A stretch of 64,000 nt of DNA, from the NCBI GenBank assembly GCA_021821045.1, contig JAKACW010000008.1, forward strand, positions 2,501 through 66,500. Reading direction: 5' to 3'. Numbering within the stretch: position 1 is the stretch's first letter; each line of letters starts with the position of its first letter. The notes beneath the pieces were generated by a model, which worked only from the letters and a program-made list of their open reading frames with translations, was not told the origin of the DNA and searched no databases. The position numbers and the translations under genes were made by a program. The stretch is from Pseudomonadota bacterium (GTDB lineage: Bacteria; Pseudomonadota; Gammaproteobacteria; JAADHS01). Positions 26,158 through 35,084 of this stretch are shown piece after piece.

Positions 26158-26823
26158 TCATTCGAAGGCGATACGCAGGGCCGCGGCAGTTGCCCACGGC
26201 GCCAACACCAGGGACAGCAACAGACCGGCCCCAAGCAGAGCCAGATGGGCCTCGGCGCCTAAGCCCGACACCGTCGCGTCGACGGCTCCGGCGCCAAAAA
26301 CCAGCACCGGAATATACAGGGGCAGCACCAACAACGACACCAACGCGCCGCCGCCGCGCAGGCCCAAGGTCAACGCCGCGCCAATTGCACCCAAAAAACT
26401 CAATATGGGCGTGCCCAACAGCAGCGCTGCCACCAACACCAGCAAAGCGTCTGCCGACAAATCGTACTGCAGCCCCAGCAATGGTGTGATCAACACCAAG
26501 GGCACACCCGACAACAGCCAGTGCGCGATGATCTTGCCCATTACAAGCAGACCAAGAGGCTGGGGAGCAATCAGCATCTGCTCCAAGGTCCCGTCCATGT
26601 AATCGTTATAAAACAACCGCCCGAGGGACAGCATGGAAGCCAAAAGCGCGGCTACCCACATGACTCCTGGAGCGATCGTACGCAGCGTATCTGCTTCGGG
26701 ACCGATGCCTAAGGGAAACAGGCTGACGACGATTATAAAGAAAAACAAGACGGTTAGAACATCCGCCTTGCGCCGCATCGCGATGGTTAGATCCCGAACC
26801 AAAATGCTGCGGAGCGCGCCCAC
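26158..26823 (-). CDS. ccmB: Haem ABC exporter permease CcmB
   Basis: 221 residues, six membrane helices, with the family motif DGTLEQMLIAPQPL. It forms the CcmAB transporter that releases holo-CcmE from CcmCD. It starts two bases after the ccmA stop. Confidence 0.94.
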   Translation of the reverse strand: MGALRSILVRDLTIAMRRKADVLTVLFFFIIVVSLFPLGIGPEADTLRTIAPGVMWVAALLASMLSLGRLFYNDYMDGTLEQMLIAPQPLGLLVMGKIIAHWLLSGVPLVLITPLLGLQYDLSADALLVLVAALLLGTPILSFLGAIGAALTLGLRGGGALVSLLVLPLYIPVLVFGAGAVDATVSGLGAEAHLALLGAGLLLSLVLAPWATAAALRIAFE

Positions 26824-26825
26824 CT

Positions 26826-27449
26826 TTAGCCTCGCTTCCCTAAATGAATATGTCGCACCTGGCTCAGGTCCAAACCCACATCTTGGTGAGTGGTTAAAAC
26901 CGCCATGCCCCCGTTGGTTACATGCTCCACGATCATGCGGCTCAGCACGTCCACCGCGTGGACATCCAGCGCGGTAAAGGGCTCATCGAGAATCCACAGG
27001 GGCGTCCCGGCGAGCATGATGCGGGCCAGTGCGACCCGTTTTTTCTGGCCTTGCGACAAGACTTTAACGGGAAGATCCTGGCATATTTCGACGCCGAGCC
27101 GCGCCAGCATTTCACTCACCGCGGCTTCCTCTACCGCATGACCGGCCAGACCCAGCCCGAGGACGACATTCTCCAAGCCGGTCAGCTCATCCTTCAGGGC
27201 ATTGAGATGTCCGAAATAGCTCACTTTGCGGAAATAATCTTCCCGCAGGTCATGGATATCTTCGCCATCCCAGCAGATCCGGCCCGCCGCCGGCGCGACC
27301 AACCCGCACAGCGCCCGCAACAGCGTGGTCTTGCCGGCGCCGTTGGGTCCGTGGACGTGCAACGCGTGACCCGCCTCCACCTCGAACGACAGGTTATCGA
27401 ACAACTTTTTGTCGCCCCGCTCGCAGGCAAGCGCTTGAACACTTAACAT
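26826..27449 (-). CDS. ccmA: Haem ABC exporter ATPase CcmA
   Basis: 207 residues. Walker A GPNGAGKTTL, signature LSQGQKKRVALAR and Walker B LWILDEPFTALD are all present. Energises release of haem-loaded CcmE. It follows the FGE-like gene by 33 bases on the same strand, so the ccm operon may begin with that gene. Confidence 0.95.
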   Translation of the reverse strand: MLSVQALACERGDKKLFDNLSFEVEAGHALHVHGPNGAGKTTLLRALCGLVAPAAGRICWDGEDIHDLREDYFRKVSYFGHLNALKDELTGLENVVLGLGLAGHAVEEAAVSEMLARLGVEICQDLPVKVLSQGQKKRVALARIMLAGTPLWILDEPFTALDVHAVDVLSRMIVEHVTNGGMAVLTTHQDVGLDLSQVRHIHLGKRG

Positions 27450-27482
27450 TTGTCGCGACTCGAAAAAAGGGCCAAGTATAAC

Positions 27483-28331
27483 CTACCGCGGGCGGGCAGC
27501 TTGTTTATCCCTAACGCCGCCGCGGGCCAAGCGAAATCCGCTGCCGACGTCGTTTAAATCAGCAGGGTAGCTGCCACGGGATGCTGAGCGGGCGAGATCG
27601 GGCGGAGTGTTCCAGCCGCCGCCCCGCATCACGCGGCGGCGGCATTCCTGGCGCTCGTCGACCCAAGGCCGGGCATCCCGCGGTCGCCCGGCGTAGTCAT
27701 CGTGCCAACAGTCGGCGGTCCACTCCCATACGTTGCCGTACAGGTCGAAAAATCCCCACGGATTGGCGTCGTGGAGCCCCACCGGCCGTGTTCCCACGTT
27801 GCCAGCCTGGTCGACCCAGCCGTGACGCGGCAACGCGCCCTGATCGTCGCCGAAAAAGTAGCGCGTTGCTGTGCCGGCCCTGGCCGCATATTCCCATTCC
27901 GCTTCGGACGGCAGTCGATACACTCGGTCTTTAACGCGCTCGTTCAGTCGTTTAATGAAATCCTGCACGTCATACCAGGTCACCGAGTCCACCGGTCGCC
28001 GGGGATCTTTGTACTGCGACGGATTGGTGCCCATCACCCGGAACCACTGGGCCTGAGTGACCTCGAAGCGGCCCAGCCAGAACTCGCCGATCGCCACGGT
28101 GGTTGCCGGCAGTTCCTCTGAATTCGCCGCGGACCCAGAGGAATCGCCCATCACGAAAGTGCCGCCGCCGACTTTGATGAACTCGATCCCGAACGGGTCG
28201 ACTTCGATGCCAAAAGGCGCTGAGCGGCTACCGGCATTCGGATCGCCGCCGAATCGGCTCAGCATCCACGCCAGCAACAGCACGCCCAATACGGGCAAAG
28301 CCAGTAGTTTAAAGGTCTCGTCGAGCTTCAT
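27483..28331 (-). CDS. Membrane-anchored SUMF1/FGE-like protein
   Basis: 282 residues. One transmembrane anchor (about 8-25) then a formylglycine-generating-enzyme/sulfatase-modifying domain (about 48-272): GGTFVMGDSSG, FEVTQAQWFRVM, YRLPSEAEWEYAARAG, DLYGNVWEWTADCW, RRVMRGGGWN and GSGFRLAR. Only two Cys (C208, C230) are seen, not in the classical FGE pair context, so formylglycine activity is doubtful; the family also covers EgtB/PvdO-like and structural members. Placed 33 bases before ccmA, suggesting a periplasmic role tied to cytochrome maturation. The start at 28331 precedes the anchor; AGGGAA is adjacent. Confidence 0.85.
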   Translation of the reverse strand: MKLDETFKLLALPVLGVLLLAWMLSRFGGDPNAGSRSAPFGIEVDPFGIEFIKVGGGTFVMGDSSGSAANSEELPATTVAIGEFWLGRFEVTQAQWFRVMGTNPSQYKDPRRPVDSVTWYDVQDFIKRLNERVKDRVYRLPSEAEWEYAARAGTATRYFFGDDQGALPRHGWVDQAGNVGTRPVGLHDANPWGFFDLYGNVWEWTADCWHDDYAGRPRDARPWVDERQECRRRVMRGGGWNTPPDLARSASRGSYPADLNDVGSGFRLARGGVRDKQAARPR

Positions 28332-28433
28332 TTCCCTGATGGACTCGCCAGTCTCAATTTCTTCGATGTTATGACTTGGGCGGATGCGTTGGCGGCCAAC
28401 ACAGCATTCCGGCGCAAAACCGGGTGAAAGAAT

Positions 28434-28459
28434 GCCCGCCAATGGTACCATTGGCGGGC
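28434..28459. promoter_or_regulatory. Perfect 26-bp palindrome in the FGE/moxR divergent region
   Basis: GCCCGCCAATGGT joined to its exact reverse complement with no spacer, 22 bases before the moxR ATG. It may be an operator for the divergent genes or a hairpin in the moxR leader. Too GC-rich and too close to the start to be an ordinary terminator. Confidence 0.6.
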
Positions 28460-28481
28460 CTCGGGAGGACAAATAACAACG

Positions 28482-29435
28482 ATGAACCAGCTGTTTACGC
28501 AATTACGCGAGCATCTGGCGCGAGCCATTGTCGGCCAGGACGCGCTGCTCGACCAGCTTTTGATCGCCCTGCTCGCCCAAGGGCACGTTTTGATTGAAGG
28601 CATGCCCGGGCTGGCCAAAACCCGCAGCGTGGCGTCCCTGGCCGAAGGGCTTGCGCTCGGATTTCAACGGATCCAATTCACGCCCGACCTGATTCCCGGC
28701 GACATTACGGGAACGGATATTTTTCGTCCCGAGCAGGCGCGGTTCGAGTTTTTGCCGGGCCCGATCTTTCATGAAATCATTCTCGCCGATGAAATCAATC
28801 GGGCGCCCCCCAAGGTGCAATCCGCCCTGCTGGAGGCCATGCAGGAAGGCCAAGTCACTGTCGGCAGCGTCACCCGCAAGCTGCCGCCCGTATTCATGGT
28901 GATCGCGACGCAGAACCCCGTCGACAGCGAAGGCACTTATCCGTTACCGGAAGCCCAGCTGGACCGCTTTCTGCTGAAAATTCAATTGGACTATCCCTCC
29001 GCCGACGAGGAATTGGAAATCCTGCATCGCGAGGAGCAACGCTGGCGCAATCCGGGACCCGCCGCGCCCAAGGTGGCAGTCACGCAGGAGCACCTGCTTG
29101 CGGCGCGCACCGCCGTGGATGCCATTTACCTCGACGAGATGCTGGCGCGATACATCGTCGCCATTGTGCAAGGCACGCGTCATCTCGCACAGTGGATCGA
29201 CGGCGCCGACTGGCTCAGTTACGGCGCCTCGCCGCGGGCAACTCTCGGCTTGGCGCGAGCGGCGCGGGCCCGCGCGTTTCTGCGCGGCCACGAGTTCGTC
29301 GAGCCGGGCGACATCGCCTTCGTGGCGCCGGCCGTGCTGTCCCACCGCGTCCAATTGAATTTCGCCGCGCGCGCCGAGGGTCTGACCCCTGCCGCAATCA
29401 TTAGCCGGCTGCTCGATGTCGTGCCCGTGCCATGA
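28482..29435 (+). CDS. moxR: MoxR-family AAA+ ATPase
   Basis: 317 residues. Walker A is MPGLAKTRS; Walker B is ILADEINRAPPKVQSALLEAMQE; sensor region ATQNPVDSEGTYPLPEAQLDRF is typical of MoxR. These chaperone-like ATPases work with VWA-domain proteins. GGGAGGA precedes the ATG. The stop overlaps the ATG of the DUF58 gene, the usual MoxR-DUF58-VWA order. Confidence 0.94.
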   Translation: MNQLFTQLREHLARAIVGQDALLDQLLIALLAQGHVLIEGMPGLAKTRSVASLAEGLALGFQRIQFTPDLIPGDITGTDIFRPEQARFEFLPGPIFHEIILADEINRAPPKVQSALLEAMQEGQVTVGSVTRKLPPVFMVIATQNPVDSEGTYPLPEAQLDRFLLKIQLDYPSADEELEILHREEQRWRNPGPAAPKVAVTQEHLLAARTAVDAIYLDEMLARYIVAIVQGTRHLAQWIDGADWLSYGASPRATLGLARAARARAFLRGHEFVEPGDIAFVAPAVLSHRVQLNFAARAEGLTPAAIISRLLDVVPVP

Positions 29436-30325
29436 ATACGTTCCCGTCGAACGCTTTGCTGGGTTCGCGCGAGCTGGCAGCGCTTCTGGCCCACGCCAAA
29501 TCCCACCGCAGCCAGCACCGCCGCCGGGACATACGGCGCGAAGGGCCGCTGCCGATACGCCGCCGCGGCATGGGCCTGGACGTCGAAGAATCCCGGCCCT
29601 ATCAGCCAGGCGACGATCCGCGCCACATGGACTGGCGCGCCACCGCACGCAGCGGCCGCCCGATGACCAAAACATTTCACGACGAGAAAGCCAAACATGT
29701 CTGGATCTGGCTGGATCGCGGGCCGTACATGACTTTCGGCTCGGGTGCGCAAAGCAAAGCCGCGACCGCGTCCCGGCTGGCCGTGTTCACGGCATTTTCC
29801 GCGGCCCTGCGCCAAGGCGAAGTCAACGCAATTGTCGTCGAACAGCATTCAAATGTATTCACGCGCCTGACGGGGCTGGATCCGGTGTTGCGCTTCGTGG
29901 CCTGCGCCGTCGCGCCGATGCGCCTGCCCCAACCCGGCTACGACCCGCTGCGCGCACTTGAAACGCTGAACCAACGGGCGCCCCGACAAGCGGCGTTGGT
30001 GCTGATTTCCGACTTTCTCTGGCTGGACGGCGCCATGGAAGACAAGATCAGCGAACTTAGCCGCCAGCGCAGCGTTGTTGCCGTCCATATCTTTGACGCG
30101 GCGGAAAATCGCCTGCCGGAGCGCGGCCGCTGGCGATTTCAAGATCCGGCGGGCGGCGCGCAAATTACCGTCGACGTCACGGACGAGCGGCTGCGCCACG
30201 CGTTCGACGACGCAGTCGCGCGCCACAATGCTCTGGTGCGCCGCAGTTGGGAACGCTGCGGCGCCACCCATCTGCACTTGGCCGCCGACGGCCACCACTT
30301 GGACACCCTCGCGCACTATTTGTAA
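29432..30325 (+). CDS. DUF58 domain protein
   Basis: 297 residues. The DUF58 hallmark EESRPYQPGDDPRHMDWRATARSG is present (about 50-75), followed by a vWA-like fold with VWIWLDRG. It is the standard partner of MoxR ATPases, function unproven. Soluble by sequence. Overlaps moxR by four bases. Confidence 0.92.
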   Translation: MNTFPSNALLGSRELAALLAHAKSHRSQHRRRDIRREGPLPIRRRGMGLDVEESRPYQPGDDPRHMDWRATARSGRPMTKTFHDEKAKHVWIWLDRGPYMTFGSGAQSKAATASRLAVFTAFSAALRQGEVNAIVVEQHSNVFTRLTGLDPVLRFVACAVAPMRLPQPGYDPLRALETLNQRAPRQAALVLISDFLWLDGAMEDKISELSRQRSVVAVHIFDAAENRLPERGRWRFQDPAGGAQITVDVTDERLRHAFDDAVARHNALVRRSWERCGATHLHLAADGHHLDTLAHYL

Positions 30326-30343
30326 GGGCCACGTTAGCCAGCC

Positions 30344-30796
30344 ATGCTCGACCTGCACGCCGACATCGAACTTCCCGCGGCACCCGGCTTACCGGGAGAA
30401 ATCGTTGTCGCGATTATCTTCGTTATCGCTGTTGCCGCTACTGCGATTGTGCTGGTGCGCCGCCTTTCACCGGCAGCGGACGCCGACCAAAACGCGGCCC
30501 AATCGCCCGTCGCCGAACTGGATCGACTGAGGAGCCGACTGCAGTCAGGCCAGTGTTCGCCGCGCGATACCGCATATCGATTGGCCATGCTATTGCGCGC
30601 GCATTTTCAGGTAACCGAACTCGACCCCGCCTCTCCTCCCGCGGGCATTGAAAATCCGCGCGAGTGGGCGCAGGTCGTTCGTCAGTTGAGCGCCAACCGC
30701 TACGCACCGGACGCGCCGTCCACTTTGCCCGATGACTCCTTCGCCCACGCGCGCAGCTGGCTAAAGCAGGCGATCGCTGCAACGGTAGAACGCTGA
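30344..30796 (+). CDS. DUF4381 membrane protein
   Basis: 150 residues: a short N-terminal segment, one transmembrane helix (about 20-38) and a cytoplasmic helical domain. The position between DUF58 and BatA and the layout match DUF4381, an accessory of MoxR/Bat operons. The stop overlaps the BatA start by one base. No catalytic motif. Confidence 0.85.
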   Translation: MLDLHADIELPAAPGLPGEIVVAIIFVIAVAATAIVLVRRLSPAADADQNAAQSPVAELDRLRSRLQSGQCSPRDTAYRLAMLLRAHFQVTELDPASPPAGIENPREWAQVVRQLSANRYAPDAPSTLPDDSFAHARSWLKQAIAATVER

Positions 30797-31770
30797 TGTG
30801 GGACCTGGCTGCGCCAATGTGGATACTGGCCGCGCCGCTGCCGTGGATCGTTTGGTGGCTGCGACGCTACCACCCACCACAGCAGCAAGCCCTGCTGCAT
30901 CCTCGAACCTTGCTGATCGCCGAACTGTCACGGGCGCGCAACATACCCCAGCCTTGGCTCGGCTTGGCAGGCATCACCATTCTTATCCTGGGACTCAGCG
31001 GGCCGCGCTGGTTCGATCCCGCCCAGGTGCGCGACATTAATGGCCGCGACATCATCATCGCGCTGGACATGTCGGCCTCCATGCGCGCCGAAGATTTCCA
31101 GCGCGACGGCAAGGCGGTCACTCGGTTCGAGGCGGTGCGCGCTGTCGCCGGCGACTTCATCGCCCTGCGCCCCAACGACCGCATCGGAATCATCGTCTTC
31201 GCCGACGACGCCTACACGCTGGTGCCGCTGACTCACGACCACGCGCTGGCGACGCAACTCCTCAATAGCGTCGAAATCGGCATGGCGGGCGACAAGACCG
31301 CATTGGGCGACGCGCTGGCGCTATCCCTCGCGCGTTTCGAGCGGCAACCCGAGCGCGAACGGGTTGTTGTACTGTTTACCGACGGTGCAGCGACAGGGGG
31401 ACAGACCCATCCGGACAGCGCCTTGGCGAAGGCTGTTGCCACGGGCGTGCGCGTGCATGCGGTTGGAATCGGCGGCGATCGCCAATCGGCGGTTTCCCGC
31501 GGCCCGGTCAACGCGCCGGAATTCGTTGCCATCCCGTTCGACGAGGCACGGCTGCAAACGATTGCCGCGCGCACCAACGGCAAGTATTTCCGCGGCGACG
31601 CAAGCAATGCGCTTGTCGAGATCAGCCGGGAAATCGATCGCATCGAGCAAACCGACGAACCCTTGGAGTTGCCCGAGCAGGGCAATGAACTGTATTGGCT
31701 GCCATTGGTTTTTGGATTGCTGTTCATCGCGGCGCAGCACTGGCGCGACGCCATCGGAACGAGACCGTAG
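30796..31770 (+). CDS. batA: BatA-like VWA membrane protein
   Basis: 324 residues. Membrane helices at about 8-22 and 55-70 and near the C-terminus (LYWLPLVFGLLFIA). The VWA domain keeps the MIDAS motif D91-M-S93-A-S95 and later VLFTDGAATGG. Bat proteins are linked to aerotolerance and stress in other bacteria; here likely an envelope assembly part acted on by MoxR. Confidence 0.92.
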   Translation: MWDLAAPMWILAAPLPWIVWWLRRYHPPQQQALLHPRTLLIAELSRARNIPQPWLGLAGITILILGLSGPRWFDPAQVRDINGRDIIIALDMSASMRAEDFQRDGKAVTRFEAVRAVAGDFIALRPNDRIGIIVFADDAYTLVPLTHDHALATQLLNSVEIGMAGDKTALGDALALSLARFERQPERERVVVLFTDGAATGGQTHPDSALAKAVATGVRVHAVGIGGDRQSAVSRGPVNAPEFVAIPFDEARLQTIAARTNGKYFRGDASNALVEISREIDRIEQTDEPLELPEQGNELYWLPLVFGLLFIAAQHWRDAIGTRP

Positions 31771-31783
31771 CGGGTAATTCAGC

Positions 31784-33406
31784 ATGGAAGAGCTGCGCCT
31801 TTACCTCATCTGGCAAACCCCCTGGCTCGGCATCGCCGCCGCGCTGGTGCTGGGCTTGCTGTACGCTCTGCGCGCGATGCACCGATCCAAGTCGTCGTTT
31901 GCCGCCCCCGTGAACCGCTCGCTCGTTGCTACACAGGCAACCGATCGCCATCGCCATTTTTTTCCCGTGGCTTGGCTGTGCGCGGCGTGCGCGCTGGGTT
32001 CACCGATATTGTCCCGCGAGGACTCGGCACCCTCCGCCAGCCGGGTGCGGGACGTTGCCCTGGTCGTCGACATCTCTCCGTCCATGGCCTTGAGCGACGT
32101 TGCTCCCACGCGCCTCAAGCGCGCGCAATGGAAAATCGAACAACTCACTCAAAACGCCGCAGCGACCCGTTTCGGCTTGATCGCGTTCTCCGCCAATGCT
32201 TACGTCGCCTTGCCGTTGACTGTCGACACGGCGGCCATCACCCAGTTTGGCAACGCCCTCGATCCGCAGATGGTCGCGCGCAAGGGATCGAATTTACCGC
32301 GCGCCCTGGAACTCGCGGCGCGCCTGTTGACGGAGTCCGCCAATCACAGCCGAGCCATCGTCGTGTTTTCCGACGGCGACGTTGATCCTGCGCTTGCCCT
32401 GACACCGCTGCAGGCAAACATCCCGATCATTGCCGTCGGCATCGGCACGACCAGCGGTGCGCCGGTCATGACCTCTAGCGGCCAAACGCTGCTCGAGGGC
32501 GGTCAGGCGGTCATATCGCGCCTGAACCGCGACGCATTGCGCGATCTTGCCCTCGCGAGCGGCGGGTTCTACCAAGACGCCGCGACCGATGACAGCGACA
32601 TGCGCCAAGTAAACGCATGGCTAAGCGAACTCGCCGCACGGCAAGCCGTGGTCACGCCGCGCAAGAGCGACCTTGCCCTTGCACCGCCGCTGTTGGCCGC
32701 AAGCGCGGTGCTGTTTATGCTGGCGCAGTTCGGACTGCCGCGCCGAGTCACGCGTGCCGGCGCCATCGCTCTGGCTCTAACCGCGGCCGAACCGGCCCAC
32801 GCCGCGCCGTGGTCGGAATTGCTCGCCTGGCAAGCTCTGCAACAAGGCGATTACGCGCGGGCACTGGATCACTACGCCGATGTCGACGGCTATGAGGGAC
32901 GCATGGGTCACGGCGCCGCGGCTTATCGACTGGGCGAGTGGCAAGCGAGTTTGACTGCGTTTCAACAAGCGGAAGCCGCGGCGGCATCGAATGAGCAACG
33001 GGCGCGGGCCGCATTCAACCAGGGCAACGCGTGGGCCCAACTGGGCGACATCGACAATGCTGTCGCCGCGTATCGCAGCGCGTTGCGTTATGCGCCGGGG
33101 CACTCTCGAGCCGGCATCAATCTCAACCAACTCACACTGGAAAAGCAGGCCCGCGCCGATAGCACGGGCGAAGCGAACATGCCGACGAGCGGCGAGAGTG
33201 AACCGCAAACCAACGATGGCCGGACGGACTGCGCTCAACCGCCTTGCGCCGCGCCTATCGCCAAGCAATCAATCAGCGGTGTTGTTTCGCCCGGCACAGA
33301 CACTGCTCTAACGCCGAACGCTCCGGTGGCGACACTGCTCCAGCGCCGGTTTTCCCGCCATGACTACCTGGATGGGCTGTCCCGAATCGAGACGCGCCCA
33401 TGGTAG
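31784..33406 (+). CDS. batB: BatB-like VWA protein with C-terminal TPR (BatB-BatC fusion)
   Basis: 540 residues. Two membrane helices near the N-terminus, a VWA domain with intact MIDAS D96-I-S98-P-S100, a membrane helix near 300, then TPR repeats (about 350-450; ARAAFNQGNAWAQLGDIDNAV) and a polar low-complexity tail. The TPR part equals the separate BatC of other operons. The stop overlaps the BatD start by seven bases. Confidence 0.91.
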   Translation: MEELRLYLIWQTPWLGIAAALVLGLLYALRAMHRSKSSFAAPVNRSLVATQATDRHRHFFPVAWLCAACALGSPILSREDSAPSASRVRDVALVVDISPSMALSDVAPTRLKRAQWKIEQLTQNAAATRFGLIAFSANAYVALPLTVDTAAITQFGNALDPQMVARKGSNLPRALELAARLLTESANHSRAIVVFSDGDVDPALALTPLQANIPIIAVGIGTTSGAPVMTSSGQTLLEGGQAVISRLNRDALRDLALASGGFYQDAATDDSDMRQVNAWLSELAARQAVVTPRKSDLALAPPLLAASAVLFMLAQFGLPRRVTRAGAIALALTAAEPAHAAPWSELLAWQALQQGDYARALDHYADVDGYEGRMGHGAAAYRLGEWQASLTAFQQAEAAAASNEQRARAAFNQGNAWAQLGDIDNAVAAYRSALRYAPGHSRAGINLNQLTLEKQARADSTGEANMPTSGESEPQTNDGRTDCAQPPCAAPIAKQSISGVVSPGTDTALTPNAPVATLLQRRFSRHDYLDGLSRIETRPW

Positions 33407-35019
33407 GCCGACTGATCCATCGCGCATTGATCGCCATCGCGCTGCTAGCACTCGCGTCGCCGGCATGGTCGGCGCGGTTGGTCGCCGCCACCGACCGTGC
33501 CCAGTTGGCCGTCACCGAACATCTGTCGCTGACGTTATCTTTGTACGACAGCGACACCCGACTGCGCGCCGAAGGCGTCGCGCCCAACGTCGACCTCACC
33601 CTGTTGACCCCCGATTTCCACGTCGGATCAATCAACGGCGGCTTCCGCTACAACGCCTTTCGCAACCGGGGGCGCGCGTCGTCCGAACTCATTGTCGAAC
33701 TGTTCCCGCGCCGGCAAGGCATACTTACCATCCCGTCCTTCCAAATCGACGACACCACGAGCGCACCCATAGAGATTGAAGTGCGCGCCGCCGCCGACGC
33801 CGCGGCGCCCTTGGTGTTCTCCCGCTCCGGCATCACACCGGATGCCCCTTACGAGCAGCAGCAAGTCATCGCCTATGTGGATATGTACTACCGCGTCGAA
33901 TTAGAGAGCGCCAAACTGGGCGGCGACCTTGAAACCGAACCGCCGGCCCTCGAACTGCTGGAGCACTACCGCCTGCCCAACAGCGAACGCCAAGAAAGCG
34001 TCGAGGGCATCCAGTACAACGTATTGCGCAGCGCCTGGGCGCTCTTTCCCAAAGGCACCGAACCGCTGCGCCTGTACTTCCCCGATGTGTGGGTGGTCAC
34101 GCGTCAAGGCGAAAAACGGCGCCTGCCCCATGATATCGCCACGATCGCGCCGCGCGACCTGCCGGCCGCCGCGCAGGGCCTGCCCGTGGGCGAAGTGACC
34201 GCCGAAGTAACCGCGCCTTCCGCAACGCTCGCCTTCGGCCAAGCCGCGTCATGGCAAATTCGACTACGCGGCGCCGTTTCCAGTCGCGCGCTGCCGCAGC
34301 GACTGGCAATCGCTACATCGGCGGGTGCCGCGCCGTTCCAAGATCAAGCCGAAATTACCCGGCAAGACTCTCCGACTGAAGTCCAGCACAGCGCGACCTA
34401 CACCGCGACCGTGGTGGGCGCCACGGCGGGCCCCATCGATCTAGCGCCGCTGCGCTTCCGTTTCTTCAACCCGCGAACGGGAACAGTCGAACAGCGCGAA
34501 CAGGCCCTCGGCGGCGTCAACGTCGAAGTCAAATCCGACACTCAAACGACCAACGCGGCGGCCCCACCCGTCGCGACAACGACCCAGAATGGAGGACTGC
34601 TTTGGCCGGCATTGACAGCGATGTTTGGTGGCCTGTGGTTGGCAACGGTCGTGGCTGCGCTAGCGATGTGGGTGCGTTTGCAGCGCGTGGAATCGCAAAA
34701 CACGCCGATACAGCCCACACCACGCCCATCGACCCGACCGCTGCTCGACCGCTTGGCGAACCTGCTGCACTCCCAGAATCTTGACGAAGGCATCCGGACC
34801 CTTGAGCGAGAGCGCGGCCCGCAGGCAGAGTTGCGAACGATCGTGCGCGACGTTCAAACGTACTACTTCGGCGCGGAAAAGGCGGGGAACGAAACCGAGC
34901 TACTGCAACGAATCGAAGCGTGGGCGCGCAGCAATCCGACCCAGCAGACGCGGACCAACGGCAGCGATGCTTGGGATCCGCGCAACGCGCTTGAACCGCG
35001 GTCTCGAGCGAAACATTAG
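33400..35019 (+). CDS. batD: BatD-like membrane protein
   Basis: 539 residues: signal peptide (about 1-22), large periplasmic BatD beta-rich region with repeated immunoglobulin-like segments, one membrane helix (about 400-420, LLWPALTAMFGGLWLATVVA) and a cytoplasmic tail. Last gene of the moxR-DUF58-DUF4381-batA-batBC-batD operon. Converges with the next gene; no clear terminator in the 65-base gap. Confidence 0.9.
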   Translation: MVGRLIHRALIAIALLALASPAWSARLVAATDRAQLAVTEHLSLTLSLYDSDTRLRAEGVAPNVDLTLLTPDFHVGSINGGFRYNAFRNRGRASSELIVELFPRRQGILTIPSFQIDDTTSAPIEIEVRAAADAAAPLVFSRSGITPDAPYEQQQVIAYVDMYYRVELESAKLGGDLETEPPALELLEHYRLPNSERQESVEGIQYNVLRSAWALFPKGTEPLRLYFPDVWVVTRQGEKRRLPHDIATIAPRDLPAAAQGLPVGEVTAEVTAPSATLAFGQAASWQIRLRGAVSSRALPQRLAIATSAGAAPFQDQAEITRQDSPTEVQHSATYTATVVGATAGPIDLAPLRFRFFNPRTGTVEQREQALGGVNVEVKSDTQTTNAAAPPVATTTQNGGLLWPALTAMFGGLWLATVVAALAMWVRLQRVESQNTPIQPTPRPSTRPLLDRLANLLHSQNLDEGIRTLERERGPQAELRTIVRDVQTYYFGAEKAGNETELLQRIEAWARSNPTQQTRTNGSDAWDPRNALEPRSRAKH

Positions 35020-35084
35020 GTAATCTCTTCCGCTCCCACATTGGTCACGCCGCTGCCGGTCAATTGATCAGAGAGACGTTCGAA

